From the NCBI GenBank assembly GCA_037446915.1, contig JBBIHP010000116.1, positions 1-8,196 of the forward strand: a DNA stretch of 8,196 bases, written 5' to 3'. Origin of the DNA: DSXH01 sp037446915. GTDB lineage: Bacteria; Bacteroidota; Ignavibacteria; Ignavibacteriales; Melioribacteraceae. Below the pieces are notes generated by a model. The model was not told the origin of the DNA. It made no database searches and saw nothing but the letters and a program-made list of their open reading frames with translations. Made by a program: the position numbers and the translations under genes. Every line of letters begins with the position of its first letter. Position 1 is the stretch's first letter. Of this stretch, positions 1 to 6,024 are shown in pieces.

Positions 1-1061
1 TGTAATTCTTCCGGTGAAGAATACTTTTTGATTTTAACTATTCTTCTATTTTTCTTAACCTGTAAAATCTGTAAAGCTTTTTCAGAATAAGACGGTGCAC
101 AGACAATTTCAAGGAAAATTTCATTTAATTTTTCGGCAGTTTTCTGATCGACCTCTTCATTAAAGGCAACAATACCTCCAAATGCAGAAACAGGATCGGA
201 CGAAAGAGCCAAATCGAAAGCATCAGCGGGTTCCGTTCCAACCGCAGCACCACATGGATTTGTATGTTTTACTATTACACAAGAATTTTTCTCAAGATCA
301 TTAATAATATCAACTGCCGCAACAAGATCCACTATGTTATTATATGATAATTCCCTTCCGTGAAGTATTTCGAAATACTCTGTAAAATCGCCGAATAAAA
401 ATGCACTCTGATGCGGATTCTCTCCGTATCTTAATTTGATAGATGATTTGTAATTAATCCGTAAATCTTTCTTGGGTTGTTGAAATTTTTCTTCAAGGTA
501 GTTTGCAATTAATGTATCGTAATAAGATGTATAAGCAAAAGCTGAGTATGCTAATAACTTTCTAGTTTGTAAGGTTACTTTACCTTTTTTAAGTTCTTCT
601 ACAAATGATTCATATTGGTCAGGATTAGTAAGTATAGAAACATGCTCGTAATTTTTTGCAGCTGCACGTATTAAACTTGGTCCGCCTATATCAATATTCT
701 CAACTTTTTCTTCGTGAGAAATATCTTTTCTATTAACAACCTCCGGAAAAGGATACAGGTTAACACAGATGATATCAATTGGTTGAATATTATTGGCAGA
801 AGCTTCTTTAAGATCATTTTGATTATTACGCCGCATCAAAATTCCACCGAAAATTCTGGGATTAAGAGTTTTTACTCTACCAGAAAAAATTTCGGGGAAT
901 GATGTGAAATCACTTATCTCAGTGCAACTGACTTTATTCTCATTTAATAATTTGGCGGTATTGCCGGTAGCTAATATTTCATAATCTAATCGGGTAAGTT
1001 CCTTGGCAAATTCTACTATATTTCTTTTATCTGATACGCTAATAAGTGCAAGTTTTTTCAA
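1..1061 (-). CDS. purH: Bifunctional AICAR transformylase/IMP cyclohydrolase PurH (3' part beyond window)
   Basis: PurH carries out the last two steps of purine synthesis in the cytosol: formylation of AICAR with 10-formyl-THF, then ring closure to IMP. The frame runs from a TTG at 1061-1059 off the left edge, giving 353 codons of an enzyme usually about 510-525 residues long, so the C-terminal third is missing. The N-terminal MGS-like cyclohydrolase domain covers about residues 1-140 and shows ISVSDK (7-12), GRVKTL (61-66), NLYPF (101-105) and the IDIGGP stretch (123-128). The transformylase part begins near residue 205 with LRYGENPHQ (210-218), then KHTNPCG (265-271) containing the catalytic Lys-His pair, and SAFGGIVAFN (292-301). 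The TTG start is chosen because GGAG sits 5 bases upstream, no ATG or GTG lies nearby in frame, and the protein then begins exactly at the family's usual N terminus. It follows purN by 14 bases, as in a purNH operon. Residues 34, 67 and 71 (N, N, F) differ from the commoner G, H, H. Identity is very sure. Confidence 0.96.
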   Translation of the reverse strand, partial: MKKLALISVSDKRNIVEFAKELTRLDYEILATGNTAKLLNENKVSCTEISDFTSFPEIFSGRVKTLNPRIFGGILMRRNNQNDLKEASANNIQPIDIICVNLYPFPEVVNRKDISHEEKVENIDIGGPSLIRAAAKNYEHVSILTNPDQYESFVEELKKGKVTLQTRKLLAYSAFAYTSYYDTLIANYLEEKFQQPKKDLRINYKSSIKLRYGENPHQSAFLFGDFTEYFEILHGRELSYNNIVDLVAAVDIINDLEKNSCVIVKHTNPCGAAVGTEPADAFDLALSSDPVSAFGGIVAFNEEVDQKTAEKLNEIFLEIVCAPSYSEKALQILQVKKNRRIVKIKKYSSPEEL

Positions 1062-1066
1062 AAGTT

Positions 1067-1070
1067 CTCC
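1067..1070 (-). promoter_or_regulatory. Shine-Dalgarno site for purH
   Basis: On the minus strand the bases read GGAG, followed by 5 bases and then TTG. This site decides the unusual TTG start of purH. It lies in the 14-base gap after the purN stop codon, so ribosomes finishing purN could reinitiate here. Confidence 0.7.
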
Positions 1071-1075
1071 GCGTT

Positions 1076-1687
1076 TTAATCAATTACTTTAATATCCCAG
1101 CCATCAACAATTATTTTATTATCACAAAACTTTTCAATTATAATTGGTAATAACTCATGTTCAACCTGTAAGACCATTTCAGCAATATCCTCAGGACAAT
1201 TAGCATTACTAACATCAACTTTTCTTTGAGCAATAATCTTACCATTATCGTAAATTTTATCCACAAAATGAATTGATGCACCTGAATATTTTTCTTTAGC
1301 ATCGAATACTGCTTTGTGAACATTCAATCCATACATTCCTTTACCGCCATATTTAGGAAGAAGTGCGGGGTGGATGTTTATAATCTTACCATAAAACGCA
1401 TCCACAAACTCATCAGGAATCTTTTTAAGATAACCAGCTAACAAAATTAAATCAATCTCGGATTTCAGGAATTTATTCAATAAAAAATGATAGTCGACGT
1501 AACCATCTTTCAACTTATCACTTACAAAAAAAACAGGAATATTATTTTCTTCAGCAAATTTAACAGCACCGCAATCCTGTTTGTCACTAATTACGTATAA
1601 TATTGCAAGTTTTTCTTTTGGAACTTTGAAAAAAACTTGTTTTAGATTAGAACCTCTTCCTGAAACAAAAACAGCAATCTTTAACAT
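1076..1687 (-). CDS. purN: Phosphoribosylglycinamide formyltransferase PurN
   Basis: PurN transfers the formyl group of 10-formyl-THF to glycinamide ribonucleotide (GAR), the first formylation of purine synthesis, in the cytosol. The 203 residues are a normal family length (E. coli about 212). The N-terminal nucleotide-binding loop reads SGRGSN at 9-14 and contacts the GAR phosphate. The catalytic triad known from the E. coli enzyme (Asn106, His108, Asp144) is matched by N104 and H106 in INIHPALLP, and by D147 in IYDNGK. KGMYGLNVH (116-124) is the usual substrate loop, with ASIHFVD (137-143) before the catalytic Asp. The start is ATG. The bases upstream are A/T-rich with no recognisable Shine-Dalgarno, but the methionine sits directly before the conserved KIAVFVSGRGSN strand, so the start is well placed. 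The gene leads into purH with a 14-base gap and is preceded by a weak terminator and a 95-base spacer, so it is probably the first gene of a purNH transcript. Confidence 0.97.
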   Translation of the reverse strand: MLKIAVFVSGRGSNLKQVFFKVPKEKLAILYVISDKQDCGAVKFAEENNIPVFFVSDKLKDGYVDYHFLLNKFLKSEIDLILLAGYLKKIPDEFVDAFYGKIINIHPALLPKYGGKGMYGLNVHKAVFDAKEKYSGASIHFVDKIYDNGKIIAQRKVDVSNANCPEDIAEMVLQVEHELLPIIIEKFCDNKIIVDGWDIKVID

Positions 1688-1698
1688 ATTTTTTAAAA

Positions 1699-1737
1699 TT
1701 TGCGCAAAAAATTATCTAAATCGACATCAATAATCAA
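1699..1737 (-). promoter_or_regulatory. Possible purN promoter and overlapping palindrome
   Basis: The 95-base spacer before purN holds a weak sigma70-like pair on the minus strand: TTGATT (1737-1732) and GATAAT (1716-1711), separated by 15 bases, which is shorter than ideal. Just downstream is a perfect 10-base palindrome, TTTGCGCAAA (1699-1708). It would lie at the start point of transcription and could be an operator. In AT-rich DNA such matches arise easily, so this is a weak call. I see no purine-riboswitch-like conserved core in the spacer. Confidence 0.25.
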
Positions 1738-1759
1738 TTAAATGACACGGAAATATTGC

Positions 1760-1778
1760 AAAAAAGGAAGATTTTCCT
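1760..1778 (-). terminator. Weak candidate rho-independent terminator after the TPR gene
   Basis: On the minus strand, 4 bases past the TAA of the TPR gene, AGGAA pairs with TTCCT across a 4-base loop and runs directly into about six T's. The stem has only 5 bp, so termination would be inefficient, but the position between the TPR stop and purN is right. It suggests purN may start its own transcript. Confidence 0.4.
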
Positions 1779-1782
1779 GCCG

Positions 1783-3282
1783 TTAAGCTCTCTTGAGTTT
1801 CCTTTTTAAGTTTTCTATGAGGGATTGAATATAATCCTGGAATTCAAATTTGTTTTCAGATTCGGCTCTGGACAAGAAATCCAATGCTTCTTTTTTTGCA
1901 CCGACCTTCCAATTAGCTTTTGCCTGAAGAAAATAAGAGAAAGGGATTGTCCACTTTTCAATTGTTGATTTTACTGTCAATACATTTTCTGCAGCTTGAA
2001 CTGACTCTGCATATTTATTAAGATTAAATGCTGATTCACTCAAATACAAAAGTGCCAATGCTTTTTGATCACTATTATCAATTGAGGGTAAAATAAAATT
2101 AAGTGAATCGTAAGCATTTCTATTCCGGCCATAGTCAATATAATTTTTTATTCTAACTAATTGAAGATCAATTTCATCAATATCATTTTTAAGAAAATAT
2201 TCACTCTTGGTCATCGCATAAGCATCTTCATATACGTCAGGATTTCCATCCGAAGCTAAATCCAGATATTTTTTATACTCATCATCATTACCAAGTATTT
2301 TGTAACTAATTGCAATGTTATAAGCGGCAATACCTGTAAAGTCTATATCTTTATAGAGATCGAGAAACGCTTCGTATTCTTTTATAGCCGACTTAAATTG
2401 ATTTTTTTTGAAATATACTTCACCTTTTCGATAATGTGCTAAAGCCGTTACCTGAGGAAATCTTTTATTGTTCAACCTGATTACCGTATTAAGGGGCTGA
2501 ATAGCTTTATCAAGCTCTCGTCCCTTAATTAATGAAACGGCATATTGATAAAGGAACAAAGTGTTTTTTGGATACCTGGGAATTATTGACTGGATGTAAT
2601 AGTATGCGCTGTCATAATCGGCAAGGTAATCGGTATAAATCTTTGACAAGTGAAAAGCCGCTTCTGTAGTTTCTAATGTTCCTTTGTTAAATGCGGTCTT
2701 GATGTATCTTAGACCTCTCTCTTTATCTGATGTTAATCCTGTTAATTTAACAGCCCACTTCAGAAATTCAGGAACAAAACTCATAGCATAATCGAAAAGA
2801 CCGAGTCCGAGATAAGCATCATAAAATTTAGGATTTATATGAATTGCTTTCTCCAAATAACTTACTGCATTTTTACTTGACCAGAATGCATCAACAGATG
2901 ATTCGTTTACTGCATTTGCCATTGCTCTAAATAATTGAAGGTTGCCGGCAAGATGAAGTATCTTAATATTTCTATTATCCTCGTCAAGTATTTTATCAAT
3001 TTTTTCCTGTGCTAATTCAGCAAATTTGTTGAATACCTGATACTCACCTTTATCTTTTGAACCCAGATAAGTCCAGTAATAAATTTGTGCTATTAAGTAA
3101 TAACCATGAGGATTTTCAGGATATATGTCGATAATCCGGTTATAAATTTTTTCTGCACTTTCTAATTCCATATTGTAGGCTTTTGCAAGGCCCTGATTAA
3201 CCAGGGAATTAAGACTCTGTGCCGATAATAACTTTTGAAGACTAAGAAATAGAACTATAAAAATGAATACTACTTTTTTCAA
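1783..3282 (-). CDS. Secreted tetratricopeptide-repeat protein of unknown function
   Basis: This 499-residue protein begins with a Sec signal peptide: Lys-Lys, a hydrophobic core at about 4-19, and a likely cut after SA at 20-21, so it probably acts in the periplasm. The rest looks all-helical, with TPR-like pairs near 27-60, 137-170, 243-270, 280-313, 404-438 and 446-475. The stretch from GLGLFDYAMS (159-168) through DKERGL (186-191) to HLSKIY (211-216) resembles the core of TPR proteins related to the IML2/TTC39 (DUF3808) group; that link comes from memory of the pattern and is tentative. The start is a TTG whose last two bases begin the pyrG TGA stop, a 4-base overlap (TTGA). Upstream in frame there is only an ATT before a TAA, so TTG is the sole reasonable choice, and AAGGGA lies 9 bases before it. 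The arrangement implies translational coupling to pyrG. No catalytic motif is visible, so the role is unknown; scaffolding or protein-protein binding is the default guess for TPRs. Confidence 0.88.
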   Translation of the reverse strand: MKKVVFIFIVLFLSLQKLLSAQSLNSLVNQGLAKAYNMELESAEKIYNRIIDIYPENPHGYYLIAQIYYWTYLGSKDKGEYQVFNKFAELAQEKIDKILDEDNRNIKILHLAGNLQLFRAMANAVNESSVDAFWSSKNAVSYLEKAIHINPKFYDAYLGLGLFDYAMSFVPEFLKWAVKLTGLTSDKERGLRYIKTAFNKGTLETTEAAFHLSKIYTDYLADYDSAYYYIQSIIPRYPKNTLFLYQYAVSLIKGRELDKAIQPLNTVIRLNNKRFPQVTALAHYRKGEVYFKKNQFKSAIKEYEAFLDLYKDIDFTGIAAYNIAISYKILGNDDEYKKYLDLASDGNPDVYEDAYAMTKSEYFLKNDIDEIDLQLVRIKNYIDYGRNRNAYDSLNFILPSIDNSDQKALALLYLSESAFNLNKYAESVQAAENVLTVKSTIEKWTIPFSYFLQAKANWKVGAKKEALDFLSRAESENKFEFQDYIQSLIENLKRKLKRA

Positions 3283-4910
3283 TTCAATTTATCCCTTTTA
3301 GAGTTTTCAAATGCAGCTTTAACAAAATCCCTGAATAATGGATGGGCATTCGTAGCACGCGATTTCAATTCGGGGTGGAACTGGCATCCAACAAACCATG
3401 GGTGGTCTGAAATCTCAATCATTTCAACCAATTTTTCATCAGGAGATAATCCGCTAAAAATCATTCCTGATTCTTCCAGATGATTTCTAAATTTATTATT
3501 TACTTCGTAACGATGACGGTGCCGTTCAGATATTTTAGGTTTCTTATAAGCTTCGAAAGCAAGTGTTTTCTTTTTTAATATACATGGGTAAGCTCCGAGC
3601 CGCATTGAAGCTCCTTTTACTTTTACCTTAATCTGTTCCGGCATTATGTGAATTACATTGAAGCTATTATTCTTTGTGAATTCTGCACTGTTGGCTTTCT
3701 TAATTCCACATACATTCCTTGCAAACTCAATTACTGCACATTGCAATCCAAGACAAATACCAAAGAACGGAATTTTATTTTCCCGTGCATATTTAATTGC
3801 AGAGATTTTACCTTCAATTCCACGCTCTCCGAATCCACCCGGTATTAATAGTCCATGGTAATTTTTCAGAATAGTTTCCGGACCTTTATCTTCAATTTCT
3901 TCTGAGCTTATAAAATCCGCAACAACCTTAACACTATTTTCTGCACCAGCATGAACAAATGCTTCTGCAATACTTTTATACGCATCCTTATTCTCTACAT
4001 ATTTTCCGCAGACAGCAATCTTTACAGTGTCTGCAGAATTTTTAATCTTCTCAACAAAACTCGTCCATTCATCAAGATGAATATTTATATCCGGCAATTT
4101 CAATCTTTCGAGTATAATGCTATCCATATTCTGGTTAAATAAAACAAGTGGGACTTCATAAATAGTAGAACAATCGTGTGCAGAAAAAACAGCTTCTGAA
4201 GGAACGTTTGTGAAAAGTGCAATTTTTTCTCTAATATCTTTTGCTAATTTCCCTTCGGATCTACAGACTAAAATATTCGGTTGTATTCCAAGTTCAAGAA
4301 GATTTTTAACGCTATGTTGCGTTGGTTTAGTTTTCATTTCTCCGGCAGAACTGATATAAGGAACCAATGTTACATGAACACTTATTGCATTTTTGCGTCC
4401 CATCTCAAGCATAATCTGCCGCATTGCTTCAATAAACGGTAAGCTTTCAATATCACCAACAGTACCGCCAATTTCAGTTATAATAATATCATATTTACCG
4501 CTCTCTCCGAGTGCTTTCATTCTTTTTTTAATCTCATCGGTTATATGCGGAATAACTTGAACAGTGGCACCTAAGAAGTCGCCTCTACGTTCACGTGTAA
4601 TAACTTCTTCATAAACCTGTCCGGTAGTTGTGTTATTAGAGCGTGACATATCAACATCAAGAAATCTCTCATAATGTCCCAGGTCTAAATCAGTTTCGGC
4701 TCCATCGTCTGTTACATATACTTCGCCATGTTGAAAGGGATTCATAGTACCGGGGTCAACATTAATGTAAGGATCGAATTTCTGGATTGTAACGCTATAA
4801 CCACGCAGTTTGAGTAATAATCCTATTGATGAAGCTGTAATCCCTTTTCCCAAGGATGATACTACTCCACCGGTAATGAAAATATATTTTACTTTTTTTT
4901 TGAAGGGCAT
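3279..4910 (-). CDS. pyrG: CTP synthase (glutamine-hydrolysing) PyrG
   Basis: PyrG makes CTP from UTP, ATP and glutamine, the final step of pyrimidine nucleotide synthesis. Its 543 residues match the usual length (E. coli 545). The N-terminal synthase domain (about 1-270) carries the ATP loop GGVVSSLGKG (14-23), the DPYINVDPGTMNPFQHGEV block (46-64), the acidic DDGAETDLDLGHYERF run (68-83) and EIGGTVGDIE (146-155). The C-terminal class I glutamine amidotransferase domain (about 296-535) has the oxyanion segment PGGFGERG (357-364), the nucleophile Cys386 in GICLGLQ, MRLGA (436-440) and the His512/Glu514 pair in FHPELKSR. All key residues are present. ATG is the start, immediately before the conserved KYIFITGGV strand. 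No Shine-Dalgarno is visible upstream. It overlaps the TPR gene by 4 bases downstream and follows the transglycosylase by 94 bases, so a separate promoter is possible. CTP-synthase polymerisation and allosteric control by GTP/CTP are family knowledge, not read from this sequence. Confidence 0.98.
   Translation of the reverse strand: MPFKKKVKYIFITGGVVSSLGKGITASSIGLLLKLRGYSVTIQKFDPYINVDPGTMNPFQHGEVYVTDDGAETDLDLGHYERFLDVDMSRSNNTTTGQVYEEVITRERRGDFLGATVQVIPHITDEIKKRMKALGESGKYDIIITEIGGTVGDIESLPFIEAMRQIMLEMGRKNAISVHVTLVPYISSAGEMKTKPTQHSVKNLLELGIQPNILVCRSEGKLAKDIREKIALFTNVPSEAVFSAHDCSTIYEVPLVLFNQNMDSIILERLKLPDINIHLDEWTSFVEKIKNSADTVKIAVCGKYVENKDAYKSIAEAFVHAGAENSVKVVADFISSEEIEDKGPETILKNYHGLLIPGGFGERGIEGKISAIKYARENKIPFFGICLGLQCAVIEFARNVCGIKKANSAEFTKNNSFNVIHIMPEQIKVKVKGASMRLGAYPCILKKKTLAFEAYKKPKISERHRHRYEVNNKFRNHLEESGMIFSGLSPDEKLVEMIEISDHPWFVGCQFHPELKSRATNAHPLFRDFVKAAFENSKRDKLN
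3292..3297 (-). promoter_or_regulatory. Probable ribosome site for the TPR gene, inside the pyrG 3' end
   Basis: The minus strand reads AAGGGA, 9 bases before the TTG start at 3282. The spacing is slightly long but acceptable. Because it sits within the last codons of pyrG, it would serve reinitiation by ribosomes ending CTP synthase. Confidence 0.45.
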
Positions 4911-4944
4911 GTTAGATCAATTTTTGGATAGAAAATGTTGGAAT

Positions 4945-4952
4945 CAAAAATA
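4945..4952 (-). promoter_or_regulatory. Candidate Bacteroidota-type -7 element upstream of pyrG
   Basis: In the 94-base spacer before pyrG the minus strand reads TATTTTTG, an exact match to the TAnnTTTG -7 motif known for Bacteroidota housekeeping promoters. It would give a 5' leader of about 28 bases. No TTG stands at the expected 19-21 bases further upstream (one is 11 bases away), so only half of the promoter is supported, and chance is likely in such AT-rich DNA. Nothing else stands out in the spacer apart from long A/T runs. Confidence 0.25.
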
Positions 4953-5004
4953 AAAAAAATTCTCAACATGTCTATTAATTTTTATCAACTATTTAAAAAA
5001 TATT

Positions 5005-5952
5005 TTACTCGCTTAAAATTTCAATCTCGCCATCTTCAGGAATTTCGATATAATATGTTTTTCTACCGGGATTTGGTAAGATATTATCTCTTAGCCATGG
5101 ATTGAATATCTTCAATATTTTATAATTAATCCCTTCTTCCATTGCAAATAGAGCTAAATCCTTTAATTCCTTCTTAACTGCTACCTTATTTGTTTTTATC
5201 GGTTTATAAAGATCCTCTTCATTCAAGGTGAAACCATATTTCCATGGATCAGTAAAAATTTCTTTAATTGCCAGAAGCCTAAAAACGAATCTGTTGGTTT
5301 CTTCTACTAAAAATAAATTATAATAACTGCGGGATTTTTGTCTACCGATTTGTTTATCAATTCCATTCATTCCAAAATTGTAAGAAGCAGCAGCCATTGT
5401 CCAATTTCCATATTTTGAATGAGCTTCTTTCAAATACTTGCAAGCAGCTTGAGTTGCTTTTTCTAAATTATATCTTTCATCAACCTTATCATTTACTTCC
5501 AATCCATAATTTCGTGCAACCTGGGGCATTAATTGCCAGAATCCTGCAGCTCCGGCTGGAGAAACTACATTTGTAAGACCGCTTTCAATTACAGCAAGGT
5601 ACTTAAAGTCATTTGGAATTCCATTACTCTTCAAGATCGGTTCAATAACCGGGAACCAACGGTTAGCTCTTTTAAGATATAAAATTGTTGCAGAGGACCA
5701 GTGCACATTAACCAGTAATTCTCGTTCCATCCTTTCATTTACATCAAAATCATTAAGCGGAACTTTTTCACCACAAAAATCAATAGTCTGAGGAACAGGC
5801 GGATTAAATACTCTGTGTTCGTTATTAAGATGAACGATTATCTCTTGAGGCGTATGATTTGTGATTGTAGATATTTTTTGAACTACTACCACAGCAGTTA
5901 CAGTTATAAGAATTGCCAGTGCAGCTATAATATATAATATTTTTTTATCCAT
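5005..5952 (-). CDS. Membrane-anchored MltD-like lytic transglycosylase
   Basis: The enzyme should cleave peptidoglycan between N-acetylmuramic acid and N-acetylglucosamine, leaving a 1,6-anhydro end, outside the cytoplasmic membrane. Its 315 residues open with MDKK and one hydrophobic helix (about 5-24), which reads as an uncleaved N-terminal anchor or signal; there is no lipobox cysteine. The SLT domain spans about 95-235. It has the catalytic Glu123 in AVIESGL, the AAGFWQLMP motif (135-143), the NYGL that follows (148-151) and AAASYNFG (187-194), all as in MltD-type family 1 transglycosylases. After it, residues about 255-305 (KELKDLALFA, then KIFNPWLRD, ending YIEIP) look like the LysM-like tail found after the catalytic domain in MltD. 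No clear LysM repeats follow, whereas E. coli MltD has two. The ATG has no Shine-Dalgarno and lies 26 bases from a strong terminator-like palindrome, so how it is expressed is unclear. The family is sure; the exact subgroup is less so. Confidence 0.92.
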   Translation of the reverse strand: MDKKILYIIAALAILITVTAVVVVQKISTITNHTPQEIIVHLNNEHRVFNPPVPQTIDFCGEKVPLNDFDVNERMERELLVNVHWSSATILYLKRANRWFPVIEPILKSNGIPNDFKYLAVIESGLTNVVSPAGAAGFWQLMPQVARNYGLEVNDKVDERYNLEKATQAACKYLKEAHSKYGNWTMAAASYNFGMNGIDKQIGRQKSRSYYNLFLVEETNRFVFRLLAIKEIFTDPWKYGFTLNEEDLYKPIKTNKVAVKKELKDLALFAMEEGINYKILKIFNPWLRDNILPNPGRKTYYIEIPEDGEIEILSE

Positions 5953-5955
5953 GAA

Positions 5956-5980
5956 TTTCTACTTTTAGTAAAAATAGAAA
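5956..5980 (-). repeat. Imperfect A/T-rich hairpin in the transglycosylase leader
   Basis: TTTCTA (5956-5961) pairs with TAGAAA (5975-5980), and TTTT (5963-5966) pairs with AAAA (5970-5973), with one mismatch and a 3-base loop. The hairpin ends 3 bases before the transglycosylase ATG and shares bases 5979-5980 with the neighbouring 26-bp palindrome. It is rich in A-U pairs and therefore weak as RNA. It could influence initiation or be incidental. Confidence 0.35.
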
Positions 5981-6004
5981 AGGGTGAATTTAAATTCACC
6001 CTTT
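5979..6004 (-). terminator. Perfect 26-bp palindrome acting as terminator of the citrate synthase gene
   Basis: The half-site AAAGGGTGAATTT is followed immediately by its exact complement, with the axis between 5991 and 5992. As minus-strand RNA it begins 20 bases past the citrate synthase stop, forms a stem of up to about 11 bp (a few central pairs open as the loop) and is followed by the U-rich TTCTATTTTT. That is the form of an intrinsic terminator. On the plus strand the following bases are CCGCC, so it does not look bidirectional. It could also be a protein-binding dyad or an RNA end-protecting element. Confidence 0.75.
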
Positions 6005-6024
6005 CCGCCAAGAAATTTAAGAAC

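Noticed and set aside
714..902. Small plus-strand open frame opposite purH
   Set aside because: It lies fully inside the conserved PurH coding frame on the other strand, has no ribosome site and no recognisable protein pattern.
1138..1323. Second minus-strand frame inside purN
   Set aside because: It is an out-of-frame reading of the PurN catalytic region, whose real frame carries the HPALLP and YDNG motifs.
1688..1782. Purine riboswitch before purN
   Set aside because: The 95-base spacer lacks the conserved three-way-junction core and is mostly A/T with one short palindrome.
3648..4142. Three short plus-strand open frames opposite pyrG
   Set aside because: All lie within the PyrG amidotransferase and linker coding sequence and have low-complexity, cysteine/phenylalanine-rich translations typical of antisense shadows.
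4911..5004. Terminator between the transglycosylase and pyrG genes
   Set aside because: There are T-runs on the minus strand, but I could find no stable stem directly before them.
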